A DNA stretch of 38,599 nucleotides from Patescibacteria group bacterium (GCA_018816885.1 JAHIUS010000039.1:1-38599); one strand, 5' to 3'. Numbered from the stretch's first letter, positions 23,282-32,095 are shown. Notes: generated by a model from the sequence alone, not told the origin. Made by a program: numbers and translations.

Positions 23282-25681
23282 ATGCCCAAATACAACCCTC
23301 GCAAGACCGAACAAAAGTGGCAGAAGCTTTGGGAAGAACATAATCTCTACAGAACCGACCTCAAAGACGAAACCCGCGAGAAATACTACAATCTCGTAAT
23401 GTTCCCGTATCCATCAGGGGATAAAATGCATATAGGACATTGGTATAACTATGCACCGGCCGACACTTGGGGAAGATATATGAGGATGAAAGGCTACAAT
23501 ATCTATCAGCCTATGGGGTTCGACTCTTTCGGGCTTCCTGCGGAAAACTACGCGATAAAAGCAGGTATGCATCCTACAGAAAGCATAAAACAGAATACCG
23601 ACTATATGCTCAAGCAGATGCAAGAAATGGGTGCAGCTTGGAGCTTTGAGCCTACGGTTATAACCAGTTCGCTTGAGTATTATAAGTGGACTCAGTGGGT
23701 GTTTTTGAAGCTTTATGAAAAAGGACTCGCATATAAGAAAGAAGCCCCGGTCAATTGGTGCCCAAGCTGTAAAACAGTGCTTGCGAACGAACAAGCGCAA
23801 GAGGGAGTATGCGAAAGATGCGACACGGAAGTGACAAAAAAAGATCTATCTCAATGGTTTTTCAAAATAAAAGATTACGCAGAGAAGCTACTCGATTACG
23901 AAGGTTTAGACTGGCCGAAAAAGACAGTTGCTATGCAGGAAAACTGGATAGGCAAAAGTGAAGGTGTTAATATAGATTTTCCTCTAGAAGACGGTAGTGA
24001 AACATTGACAGCTTATACAACCAGGCCGGATACGATTTACAGCGTCACTTTTATAGTAATTGCACCGGAGCATCCATTAATAAAGAAATTAGTGGAAGGT
24101 ACTGAATATGAGAAGGAGATGACGGATGCTATAGAAAAAATTAATAAGCAAACATTAATAGACCGTGCATCGGAAAGCGGAAAAGACAAATTAGGAGCTT
24201 TTACCGGTAAATATGCAGTAAACCCTGCAACAGGAGAAAAAATACCTGTTTACATGGCGAATTTTGCGCTCATGTACGGAACGGGGATTGTAATGGCGGA
24301 TGCACATGACCAAAGAGATTTCGAATTTGCTGCAAAATACGACATACCGCTCAAATTTGTTATTTCCGAAGACGGTAAACCGACAAACCCAAAAGATGCC
24401 GATCGAGCTTACATTGAAGACGGGATTTTATTCGATTCCGGGAAATTTTCAGGTATGAATAATCGTGAAGCTCTACCGAAAATTGCAGACTGGCTCGAAA
24501 AAAACAAAAATGGCGAAAAAACAACAAACTACAAGCTCCGCGACTGGCTCATCTCCCGCCAACGCTACTGGGGAGCACCGATCCCTATCGTTTATTGCGA
24601 AAAATGCGGCGAACAACCTGTGCCGGAAGCCGACCTTCCGATAGAGCTTCCAACAGATATAGATTTCAATCCAAAAGGCGACGGGAAATCACCGCTCAAC
24701 ACCTCGGAATCCTTCACGAACACAACTTGCCCGAAATGTAGCGGCCCAGCCAAGCGAGAAACCGACACGATGGACACTTTTGTTTGTTCAAGTTGGTACT
24801 ATTTGCGCTATCCTTGCTCGAAGGACACAGACGAAGCACTCGATAAATCCAAACTCGACAAATGGATGCCTGTCGATATGTATATCGGAGGTCCGGAGCA
24901 CGCATGTATGCATTTGATTTACGCCCGGTTCATAAATATGGTCATGCACGACCTCGGTTACGCACCGACAAAGGAACCTTTCAAAAGACTCATTCACCAA
25001 GGAATGATAACCAAAGACGGCGCCAAAATGTCCAAATCCAAAGGCAATGTCGTAAGCCCCGACGAATTCGTGAAAGAGTACGGCAGCGATGTTTTCCGAA
25101 TGTACTTAATGTTCATGGGACCTTTCACAGATGGAGGAGATTGGAACGATAGGGGCATAACGGGAATTCGCAGGTTCGTCGATCGTTTCTGGACCATGAT
25201 GACTGCCGAAGATAGCGAGACGTCGGAAGCTTTGGTTCACAAAACCATCAAAAAAGTCACTGCAGACATGGAAAAGCTCCAATTCAATACAGCCATAGCC
25301 GCAATTATGGAACTGACCAATCAGACACTCAAAACAGGTCTCGGCAAGGATTCAAAAATCAAGATTATCAAGCTCATTGCCCCTCTTGCCCCTCATTTGG
25401 CGGAAGAGTTGTGGGAAAAGTTGGTTGGAGACGGGAACAGCGTGTTTAATTCAGATTGGCCGGAGTACGATCCGGATCTTATTTTGGAAGAAAAAATCAC
25501 TATCGCAGTCCAAGTAAACGGCAAATTACGCGGAACAATCGAAATAGATAAAGACGCATCCCCGGAAGATGTAATCGCAGCCGCAAAACAGATCGAAAAC
25601 GTGAAGAACTTCACGGAAGGTAAAGAAATTGTGAAAGAGATTTATGTCCCCGGGAAGTTGGTAAGCTTGGTGGCAAAGTAG
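23282..25681 (+). CDS. leuS: leucyl-tRNA synthetase
   Basis: The class I synthetase charges tRNA-Leu. The 799-aa sequence has PYPSGDKMHIGH (HIGH at residues 50-53) and KMSKS at 582-586. The CP1 editing domain is recognised by TTRPDT and AHDQRDFEFA, so proofreading should be present, although the usual VPAHD is ADAHD here. Two zinc-binding pairs are visible: CPSCK with CERC, and CEKCG with CPKC. The C-terminal anticodon-binding helices and the small final domain are present, so it is complete. It has its own promoter and long leader. Confidence 0.97.
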   Translation: MPKYNPRKTEQKWQKLWEEHNLYRTDLKDETREKYYNLVMFPYPSGDKMHIGHWYNYAPADTWGRYMRMKGYNIYQPMGFDSFGLPAENYAIKAGMHPTESIKQNTDYMLKQMQEMGAAWSFEPTVITSSLEYYKWTQWVFLKLYEKGLAYKKEAPVNWCPSCKTVLANEQAQEGVCERCDTEVTKKDLSQWFFKIKDYAEKLLDYEGLDWPKKTVAMQENWIGKSEGVNIDFPLEDGSETLTAYTTRPDTIYSVTFIVIAPEHPLIKKLVEGTEYEKEMTDAIEKINKQTLIDRASESGKDKLGAFTGKYAVNPATGEKIPVYMANFALMYGTGIVMADAHDQRDFEFAAKYDIPLKFVISEDGKPTNPKDADRAYIEDGILFDSGKFSGMNNREALPKIADWLEKNKNGEKTTNYKLRDWLISRQRYWGAPIPIVYCEKCGEQPVPEADLPIELPTDIDFNPKGDGKSPLNTSESFTNTTCPKCSGPAKRETDTMDTFVCSSWYYLRYPCSKDTDEALDKSKLDKWMPVDMYIGGPEHACMHLIYARFINMVMHDLGYAPTKEPFKRLIHQGMITKDGAKMSKSKGNVVSPDEFVKEYGSDVFRMYLMFMGPFTDGGDWNDRGITGIRRFVDRFWTMMTAEDSETSEALVHKTIKKVTADMEKLQFNTAIAAIMELTNQTLKTGLGKDSKIKIIKLIAPLAPHLAEELWEKLVGDGNSVFNSDWPEYDPDLILEEKITIAVQVNGKLRGTIEIDKDASPEDVIAAAKQIENVKNFTEGKEIVKEIYVPGKLVSLVAK

Positions 25682-25694
25682 TGGTTTTTATCCT

Positions 25695-25734
25695 GAAAAA
25701 GAGTCGAAGTGCTATAACAGGAGCGCTCTTTTTC
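25695..25734 (+). terminator. terminator-like hairpin after leuS
   Basis: GAAAAAGAG and CTCTTTTTC form a 9-bp stem beginning 14 nt after the leuS stop. The right arm also belongs to a 14-bp palindrome, CTTTTTCGAAAAAG, so alternative folds are possible. Confidence 0.45.
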
Positions 25735-25745
25735 GAAAAAGCTCG

Positions 25746-25796
25746 TTGACGCAAAGATTTTAACGGTATATACTGAGTATGTGTAAAGTATATACT
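25746..25796 (+). promoter_or_regulatory. antitoxin-toxin promoter with twin operators
   Basis: TTGACG (25746-25751) and TATACT (25769-25774) are 17 nt apart. Two palindromic GTATATAC sites lie at 25766-25773, across the -10, and at 25788-25795. Their centres are 22 bp apart, about two helix turns. This is the layout expected for autorepression by a ribbon-helix-helix antitoxin. Confidence 0.7.
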
Positions 25797-25810
25797 AATC
25801 AAAATCTCAA

Positions 25811-26089
25811 ATGACCGCAATCATAAACATAAAAACCGACCCCAAAATCAAAGCCCAGGCACAAAAAATCGCCAAAGAACTAGGATTCAGTCTCAGTGGG
25901 ATATTGAATGCTTATCTGAGGGATTTCGTTCGAACCAAGAAGGTGGAAGTGTCGCTTGAGCCGACTCATAAGCTTATAAAGACACTTAAGGAGTGCGAAA
26001 AAGAGTATGAAAGAGGGGAGTATGTTTCTTTCGATAACCTTAAAGACGCATTAAATCATTTGAATCAACTCAAGAAGAAGAAAAAGTGA
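25811..26089 (+). CDS. RelB/DinJ family antitoxin
   Basis: This 92-aa protein starts with the ribbon-helix-helix DNA-binding region typical of RelB/DinJ antitoxins: INIKTDPKIKAQAQKIAKELG, then SLSGILNAYLRDFV. The C-terminal half (EKEYERGEYVSFDNLKDAL) is the usual toxin-wrapping part. The stop overlaps the toxin's GTG start by 4 nt, so translation is coupled. Twin palindromes upstream fit autoregulation. The antitoxin looks intact even though its toxin is broken. Confidence 0.92.
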   Translation: MTAIINIKTDPKIKAQAQKIAKELGFSLSGILNAYLRDFVRTKKVEVSLEPTHKLIKTLKECEKEYERGEYVSFDNLKDALNHLNQLKKKKK

Positions 26090-26243
26090 AAATACAATTT
26101 TCACACAGATTTAATAAACAATACGAAAAAGCACCGGCAAAAATAAGGAGAAAATTTAATAAAAGATTAAAATTATTTATTGATAATAAAAATCATCCTT
26201 TATCATATTTCAGACAATCGGCACCCACAGCCAACTCTATTGA
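26086..26243 (+). pseudogene. YafQ/RelE-like toxin with internal deletion
   Basis: The gene starts at GTG 26086 with MKIQFSHRFNKQYEKAPAKI and continues to NKNHPL (about 26205), the N-terminal third of a YafQ/RelE-like mRNA interferase. Its own frame then continues into unrelated sequence. In another frame (+2), beginning about 26202, the sequence reads FIIFQTIGTHSQLY and stops at 26241-26243, which matches the C-terminus of the same toxin family (GTHSQLY). The central strands and catalytic residues, about 35-40 aa, are missing. The toxin was therefore inactivated by an out-of-frame internal deletion. Confidence 0.78.
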
Positions 26244-26701
26244 ATCTCCGCTATCCCCGACAAATTATGCACAACAATCGTCTTGTTCAGACCTCCTTTT
26301 AGAGAGCTCACAACAAACGAAATATCTTCTCTGGTAGAAGTAACGCATTCACCGTAAGGCGAACTGTAAACAGCGGTCCAATCTTCACCATCAATTCCGG
26401 CAATTCCATCAAAACTGTAAGAAGAAATCAGCCCCGAAACATCCCCATCAAGAGAAAAGCTGTCCGCAGTATTATAAAAAGCAACCGTATAAGAACTGTT
26501 CATGTTATCATCAACAGTAACCCCACTTATCGCATAATCCCTCGCACCCTGGAAAACCGAAAGAATAGTCAAAACTGCATCGTCAAACTCAGCCTTCACA
26601 ACCTGCCCTCTCCAAGCGCTCACAGAAAAAGTAGAAACAATCGCAATAATAGTTACAACAACGACAATTTCAATAAGTGTGAACCCCGCCCGATGTTTCA
26701 T
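26237..26701 (-). CDS. type IV pilin-like / GspH-FimT-type prepilin
   Basis: A short basic leader ends in a prepilin cleavage site, AG/FTLIEIVVVVTIIAIV, followed by the hydrophobic helix typical of type IV pilins and type II secretion pseudopilins. The rest (about 125 aa) is a polar globular domain with two cysteines. The start overlaps the rsmI stop by 4 nt. The gene ends against the broken toxin gene on the opposite strand. No prepilin peptidase or assembly ATPase is in the window; function as a minor pilin is inferred. Confidence 0.85.
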   Translation of the reverse strand: MKHRAGFTLIEIVVVVTIIAIVSTFSVSAWRGQVVKAEFDDAVLTILSVFQGARDYAISGVTVDDNMNSSYTVAFYNTADSFSLDGDVSGLISSYSFDGIAGIDGEDWTAVYSSPYGECVTSTREDISFVVSSLKGGLNKTIVVHNLSGIAEIQ

Positions 26702-27378
26702 TTTTGTTTTTTAAAATTTTTCGGCGCCAATATAATTACGAACTCTCCTTTAGGCTTTTTCTCTTTAAAATGATCTAAAATCTCCTCTGCAGTTCCGCTC
26801 AAAAACTCCTCGTAAATCTTCGTAAGCTCGCGCGCAACCGTAATATACCTGTCCTCCATAATTTCCGCAATCTGGGAAAGAGTCTTCAGAATCCTGTGAG
26901 GTGATTCATAAAAAACAACCGTCCGATCCTCCTCGGCAAGCTCCGCAAGCAACTTTTGCCGACCTTTTTTAAGAGGTAGAAACCCCAAATAAAGGAACTT
27001 ATCGGTAGGCAACCCGGAAGCCTGTAAAGCGGCCAAAAAAGCACTCGGTCCGGGGATAGGAATAACTTGGGTTCCCTCCTCTCGAGCAGCTCGAATCAAG
27101 ACAAACCCGGGATCGGAAATCCCCGGCGTTCCGGCATCGGAAATAAGCGCCAAATCCTTTCCGCTACGCAGCATTTCTATGAGCTTTTCAAGCTTCGCCG
27201 GTCCCGAATGTGCATGAAAACTCTCCAGATAAGTCTGAATATTATATTTTCTCATTAAAATCCCCGCATGCCTGGTATCTTCCGCCACAATCAGGTCAAC
27301 TTTCTTCAAAATCTCCACAGCCCGAAAAGTAATGTCAGAAAGGTTCCCGATAGGTGTCGCGACTGTATAGAGGGTCAT
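26698..27378 (-). CDS. rsmI: 16S rRNA (cytidine-1402 2'-O)-methyltransferase
   Basis: RsmI methylates the 2'-OH of C1402 in the ribosomal P site. The 226-aa protein has LYTVATPIGNLSDITFRA, EDTRHAGILMRKY, SDAGTPGISDPG and PGPSAFLAALQASGLPTD, all diagnostic of the tetrapyrrole-methylase fold. It is shorter than the roughly 280-aa E. coli protein because the C-terminal domain is trimmed, as is common in compact genomes. It overlaps both neighbours by 4 nt. Confidence 0.95.
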   Translation of the reverse strand: MTLYTVATPIGNLSDITFRAVEILKKVDLIVAEDTRHAGILMRKYNIQTYLESFHAHSGPAKLEKLIEMLRSGKDLALISDAGTPGISDPGFVLIRAAREEGTQVIPIPGPSAFLAALQASGLPTDKFLYLGFLPLKKGRQKLLAELAEEDRTVVFYESPHRILKTLSQIAEIMEDRYITVARELTKIYEEFLSGTAEEILDHFKEKKPKGEFVIILAPKNFKKQK

Positions 27379-27803
27379 TTTTTAGAAGGAGTTATTTTAG
27401 GTGGTTTATCATAGTACGGCTCCACAATATCCTCTTTTTTCATTTTAGAAAAATCCATTTCAAGCAAACTTTCCGCCAACGGCCCAGTTATTTCATCAGT
27501 TTTCAATGAATAAATAGGAATTTTTAAAATAAAAGCCAAAGTATTAACGATCGTAATTCCCACTCTAAGAGCGGTAAAAGACCCCGGCCCGCGCACAACG
27601 AACAAACCCGTTAAATCGTCAAAAGTAAGCCCTGATTCCTCAAGAGAATCTTTGAGGTAAGGAAGAAGGAGGTCGCTCTCATTCGCCTCTGCCGGCCAAG
27701 AACCCTTCTTCAGGACATTGCCGTCGCGCAAGAAAACGACCTCGGTTGTGTTGGTTGCTGTATTTATTGCGAGAGTAAGCATCACGAAGAATTGTAACCT
27801 CAT
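27375..27803 (-). CDS. tsaB: TsaB, threonylcarbamoyl-adenosine biosynthesis protein (short form)
   Basis: TsaB supports TsaD in making t6A37 of ANN-decoding tRNAs. The ASKHA fold start LTLAINTATNTTEVVFL and the signature VVRGPGSFTALRVGITIVNTL are visible. At 142 aa it keeps mainly the N-terminal lobe, much shorter than the roughly 230-aa E. coli protein. The ATG at 27803 overlaps the previous stop by 4 nt and suits coupling; the ATG at 27782 (MLTLAINT) matches homologues better. tsaC, tsaD and tsaE are not in the window. Confidence 0.88.
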   Translation of the reverse strand: MRLQFFVMLTLAINTATNTTEVVFLRDGNVLKKGSWPAEANESDLLLPYLKDSLEESGLTFDDLTGLFVVRGPGSFTALRVGITIVNTLAFILKIPIYSLKTDEITGPLAESLLEMDFSKMKKEDIVEPYYDKPPKITPSKK

Positions 27804-28012
27804 TTCTTTTTAGAAAGCAACTCCGCCCTCCTCCTCTCCAGCTTCGTCAGAACCCCTCTCAAATTATCAATCAGCCGATTCAGAAGCGAAACATTATCCA
27901 TGAAGTGCGGCTTTTCAAAAATCTTATTAACCACCTTAAGCGGATTCGTAAAAATATTGTCAGCCGCCGCGACTTTAATTCTTGATCCGCCTTCTAGAGG
28001 TATTTTCTTCAT
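27800..28012 (-). CDS. small hypothetical protein, 70 aa
   Basis: The protein is basic at both ends (LERRRAELLSKKK at the C-terminus) and has a central helical part (SLLNRLIDNLRGVLTKL). It has no signal or membrane segment and no known family. It overlaps both the amidase gene and tsaB by 4 nt, which strongly supports it as a real, coupled gene. Confidence 0.68.
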   Translation of the reverse strand: MKKIPLEGGSRIKVAAADNIFTNPLKVVNKIFEKPHFMDNVSLLNRLIDNLRGVLTKLERRRAELLSKKK

Positions 28013-31000
28013 AATTCGTCTAAGTGGTTAATAGATACTCCCGTGTAGTAATATTTGATTATTTCTTCGAACGTACTGCCGTTTAAAGCTGCCTGCCCCG
28101 CCCCGCATCCGGACAGCCCAACCCCATGCCCGGAAAAAGCATCGGATTCACACAAAGAATCAGGTACGGGAACAAGATAAGGAGTATGAGTCCAACCCCA
28201 AACTTCCTGCGCACTTTTGGTGTAAGTTCCGTCCGTTGCATTGAAGTAAGGAGTTTTTACAAGCTCTCCCAAGTAAGTAACAACTATTCCCTCGGTAGAG
28301 TCAACGGCCGCAGCCATATTTGGCGATCTAACCTCATATCCGTAACCAAGATACTTCTGGCAAACATCCGGGTCATCATTCAAATCATAAGGCTCACTCG
28401 GAAACTTTTCATCAATTTCTATGTAATAAAGCGCATAAGTCCTAGCCAAAATCGCCATAGTCTTCAGCTTTTCCTCAGGATCACCATTAGAAACCTCGGC
28501 AATACCCTTAACATAACTTTCCAAAGGCAGCTCATTAATTACAGTATCCTCCCGAACCTCAAGAGATCCGCGAAAACGATTGTCATTCAGGCTCGTATTC
28601 CATGCCGGACGGTTTTCAAAATTATCAATCTCTATAATCACAGAGCTATTCGCAGGCACAAACGTCGGAAAAGAGTCGAAAACCCACGCAAATCCGCCAC
28701 TTTTAACCTCATAATCGCCATCAAAAACAACCTCAACCTTATCGTCCTCATCAAAATTCCGAATGAGCGCATCATCCACGTACATCCCAAAATCCCCACT
28801 TGCAGTAATCACCGGATCACCTTCAAAGCTCAAAGCAACCCGAACCTCAGGTTCAATGTACCCGCTACTTTCACCTTCAACAACAGAGAATTCATAATAA
28901 AAATACCCCGGCGACAGATTTCGCCCATTGATCCGAGGCTTCAAATTAACCTTATAATCCCCGGTAGATTGCGGGGCCTCAATAGTAAATTTTATCTTCC
29001 CGGTTTCGGCAGGCTCAACCTCGGTTTCAACCAGATAATAAGCGGAAACAGAGATGTTCTTGTTTTTCACAAAACCAACAGTCAAATAGGAAGGAGTCCA
29101 ATCCAAATATCCGGTATTCAAAAGCTCAACCCAGACCTCAGCTTCCTCTCCGGGATAAAATTCAGTTTTATCACTTTTGGCGGCAAACTCAGCCTGCTTG
29201 GAATCGTTGTAGACAAGGATTTCGAAGAAACTATCATCATTAATGTCCGCTTGAACAAGATCTCCGAATGCCGGTACGAAATACTCGGTATAATATCCGG
29301 CCTCCTGCGGTCCTTCCAAAATGAGATCGAAAGTTGCGGTTTCTCCGGGCTCAACCTCCTTTTCATTCATAACAGAACTCTCCCAAAGCAAACTGCCTTC
29401 ATAAGGCTCTAAATGAACAGGATAATCTCCGTAATTTGCCCAGACAACATTACCCTGGTTCTCAATCTCGATCCTGACCTCGGAATCATCACCGCTTTTG
29501 AGCCGATCTGCGGCATCAACTTCTAAAACCTCATAACTAAGGTCGGGAGCTGCGGCATAAACCGGTAGATTCATGTAATTGGAAGTCTTTTTGTATCCGT
29601 TAAAAACAGGTGTCAAATCAAAAGAAGCAAATCCGGCAGCCAATCCGGAACTGATCGTAACTGTAAAACTCGCAGTCTCTCCCGGTTTTACCAAGCTTTC
29701 GTTCATTTGGGCAACGCTATCGTTGGCAACTCGATTCAAATTAATGATTTTTTCAGCCTCGTAGTCGAGATTAGCGGTCAAATAAGTGCTGCTGTTCCAG
29801 GTTTCTGTGCCGATATTTTCAATTTTAAAAATAATTTCCTCATCATCCTCGGGATCCAAGTATAAAGGCTCCCAATCATTACTCGTTGCGTAAGCGAACT
29901 CGGGCTCATCGCTATAAGCAAAAATCTCAAGAGAACTGGATACACTGGATCTCAAATAGGGGATAAGGTCATAAATATTTTCTCCGGGACAAAGAGTTGC
30001 ATCAAGATCTCTGTGTCCGACAAGATTTCTGTTCGTTCTTTCGCGCATCTTGCTCGTCGCATCAACATCGATATCATGAGTGTCGGCGACATCTTTGATG
30101 AGCGCCATAAGGCTTACAAGCGCCTCGTAAGTGATGTCTTGATTCTCGTAATTTCCAAGAACGGCAATGCCGACAGTTCCGATATTATATCCTGCGGTAT
30201 GGCCTGCAACAACGCCATCACCTCCATAACGGCCTTCATAGATATTCCCATACTGATCGATTATAAAGTTGTATCCGATATCTCCCCATCCGCGAGTTAC
30301 GGCATGATAGTAATAGATCGCCCTAATTGCGGCCTCGGGGTTGTCCAGATTTGTATCCGTTGCGGTGTGATGGATGACGATTTTGTCGACATCCTCGGGG
30401 TACTCAAGCGCCCAAATCAGCCTCTTCCCGTCTTGATCGCTTGTTACGGTAGTCTCGATGTTGAGCTCTCTGTCGTATTCGCCTTCCCAAAGTTCGCTTT
30501 CGATTACCGAAGATTTCCCCCAGTCATCATCAATATCGGCAGGGGTTTCATCATACAGCCTGTAATTCTTATCCGCTCCCCACTCCGAGCGACTGATTAT
30601 ATCGAGAGAATCATTATTGAAGGTCACTCGATTCAGGTCATAATTCAGCCCTTCGAAAGTACCTTTTTGAGTAGGCTCCATAGTATCCAGATATTGGAAA
30701 GTTATATCCTTCAGGTAAGGTGTGATGCCGCTATCGTTCGTGTGCATTTCGACCTTATATTGGAAAGCATCAGATGGGTTCGTTGCTATAAAACTGTAAG
30801 AGCTTTGGAGATCCAGCCCCTTCGTTTCCGGATCGGCTTCGAGAGAAGTCCATTTGGTCCAACCGTCTTTTGATAAAGTTCTCATCGAAATTTCCGCGGA
30901 AGTATCATTTGGGATCTTTTGGTACCATTCCAGAGATACAAAATTAAAAGAAAACTCAGAATGAAACTCTTCCGAAACAAAAACCTTATCTTTTTCGTAA

Positions 31001-31164
31001 GCTGCTGCGAGGTTCTGGTTCGCAGCCTGAAGCTTCGAATCGAGAGTGAGTTCGATATCGTCATGGATCGTTCCAACCTTAACTTTTTCGGAAGGGAAGG
31101 TCAAAGTCGACGCAAAAAAACCTAAAAGAATCGTAAAAACAATGAAGCAGGCAAGTTTTTTCAT
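28009..31164 (-). CDS. secreted PGRP amidase fused to SpoIID-like transglycosylase
   Basis: About 1051 aa from the ATG at 31164 (MKKLACFIVF, a signal peptide); an in-frame ATG at 31185 adds seven residues. Numbering below uses the longer form. Residues 196-415 are a zinc amidase of the peptidoglycan-recognition/Amidase_2 type: RSEWGA, VIHHTAT (H272), YNFIID and VGHRDLDATLCPG (H391, C399). Three Ig-like domains follow (about 430-790), each with an N-x-G-x-x-W pattern. About residues 900-1055 form a SpoIID/LytB domain: LPLESYVKGIAEVSNG (the E fits the catalytic position), then ARTYALYY and GHGVGLSGCGAGQAALNG. One protein could remove stem peptides and cleave denuded glycan. It heads a coupled operon. 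Confidence 0.9.
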   Translation of the reverse strand: MKKLACFIVFTILLGFFASTLTFPSEKVKVGTIHDDIELTLDSKLQAANQNLAAAYEKDKVFVSEEFHSEFSFNFVSLEWYQKIPNDTSAEISMRTLSKDGWTKWTSLEADPETKGLDLQSSYSFIATNPSDAFQYKVEMHTNDSGITPYLKDITFQYLDTMEPTQKGTFEGLNYDLNRVTFNNDSLDIISRSEWGADKNYRLYDETPADIDDDWGKSSVIESELWEGEYDRELNIETTVTSDQDGKRLIWALEYPEDVDKIVIHHTATDTNLDNPEAAIRAIYYYHAVTRGWGDIGYNFIIDQYGNIYEGRYGGDGVVAGHTAGYNIGTVGIAVLGNYENQDITYEALVSLMALIKDVADTHDIDVDATSKMRERTNRNLVGHRDLDATLCPGENIYDLIPYLRSSVSSSLEIFAYSDEPEFAYATSNDWEPLYLDPEDDEEIIFKIENIGTETWNSSTYLTANLDYEAEKIINLNRVANDSVAQMNESLVKPGETASFTVTISSGLAAGFASFDLTPVFNGYKKTSNYMNLPVYAAAPDLSYEVLEVDAADRLKSGDDSEVRIEIENQGNVVWANYGDYPVHLEPYEGSLLWESSVMNEKEVEPGETATFDLILEGPQEAGYYTEYFVPAFGDLVQADINDDSFFEILVYNDSKQAEFAAKSDKTEFYPGEEAEVWVELLNTGYLDWTPSYLTVGFVKNKNISVSAYYLVETEVEPAETGKIKFTIEAPQSTGDYKVNLKPRINGRNLSPGYFYYEFSVVEGESSGYIEPEVRVALSFEGDPVITASGDFGMYVDDALIRNFDEDDKVEVVFDGDYEVKSGGFAWVFDSFPTFVPANSSVIIEIDNFENRPAWNTSLNDNRFRGSLEVREDTVINELPLESYVKGIAEVSNGDPEEKLKTMAILARTYALYYIEIDEKFPSEPYDLNDDPDVCQKYLGYGYEVRSPNMAAAVDSTEGIVVTYLGELVKTPYFNATDGTYTKSAQEVWGWTHTPYLVPVPDSLCESDAFSGHGVGLSGCGAGQAALNGSTFEEIIKYYYTGVSINHLDEL

Positions 31165-31246
31165 AAAAAGTATTTTTAAATCCATAAATTATAACATTTT
31201 TTAACCTGAAATGACACCGTATTGGAATTGACAATCATGCAGCAAG

Positions 31247-32095
31247 ATGTTGCAAAGAGCTGAATATATAGCTAGAATGCGCAACCTTCTAATATATGCA
31301 AACATGGGAAACTTCGAGATGGATAGTTCCGATGCAAAGTCATTCGAAACAGAAAAAACCTGCGAGAAAAGGCCGTTCACATCTTTTTATTCTCGCTTAA
31401 GAAATAAATTTTTCAACAAAGAAAATTGTAGAGACTTATTTGAATTACTCCTTTTGAATCCAAATAAATGGATGTTGAAATCGCAGCTTGCAAAAGAAAT
31501 GGGAGTACAGCAGGGTTCAACATTGGCGGCAGGTTTGGCGGAAGCAATTGCAGAAATTGATAGGTCGTTAATGGGAACACTTAAGGTGCGAACTTGCAAA
31601 AATGGTACAGAATATAGGTTGGATATAGTGAGATTGATTGAATATTTATTATTCACTGGGATGATGGATATTCAAGAGGATGAAGACATCGGCCAAATAA
31701 CGCAAGACGGCAAAATTACAGCAAGAGATCTGGATAACGATAATTACAATTTGACGAAAAAGGCAGAAGGTCTACCTGAAGATCCCCAGCTTGTTGATAT
31801 GCTGGCGATAATGGTTTACGGATCTTTTGATGGAAAAGGACTGACAAGGAGCGAAATAAGGCAAGAATTAGGTATAAGCGCGAGAGATTTAACGATTTTA
31901 TTAAAAAAATTGGAAGAGTTTTGTAATAGGCAAATAGATTCGATATCAAAAATGGGGCCGGAAGGAATAGAAAAACAAGCATACCGCATAAATTGGGGAT
32001 GGATAGAGTCTCATGAAAAAATGGTTGATTGGTTTGTGCAAGGTGTAAGAATGCGTATGAAAAAATTGCAATTAAACAAAAATAAAGGGATATAG
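31247..32095 (+). CDS. probable two-winged-helix DNA-binding protein, 282 aa
   Basis: The start is uncertain: ATG 31247 or 31277 (MRNLLIYANMG) are both possible. Two stretches look like winged helices. The first, about residues 65-130, is FELLLLNPNKWMLKSQLAKEM followed by a wing ending EYRLD, reminiscent of OmpR-type C-terminal domains. The second, about 185-255, is LTRSEIRQELGISARDLTILL, then a wing ending AYRINW. An acidic linker joins them (about 140-175). No receiver, sensor or membrane segment is present. TTGACA at 31228-31233 may be a -35 box. I call it a possible regulator by pattern only. Confidence 0.62.
   Translation: MLQRAEYIARMRNLLIYANMGNFEMDSSDAKSFETEKTCEKRPFTSFYSRLRNKFFNKENCRDLFELLLLNPNKWMLKSQLAKEMGVQQGSTLAAGLAEAIAEIDRSLMGTLKVRTCKNGTEYRLDIVRLIEYLLFTGMMDIQEDEDIGQITQDGKITARDLDNDNYNLTKKAEGLPEDPQLVDMLAIMVYGSFDGKGLTRSEIRQELGISARDLTILLKKLEEFCNRQIDSISKMGPEGIEKQAYRINWGWIESHEKMVDWFVQGVRMRMKKLQLNKNKGI

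Noticed and set aside
28126..30873. Long open frames (428 and 286 codons) on the plus strand
   Set aside because: They lie wholly antisense to the amidase-SpoIID gene, whose domains are clear. Their products are rich in isoleucine, arginine and asparagine with no domain, as expected of mirror frames.
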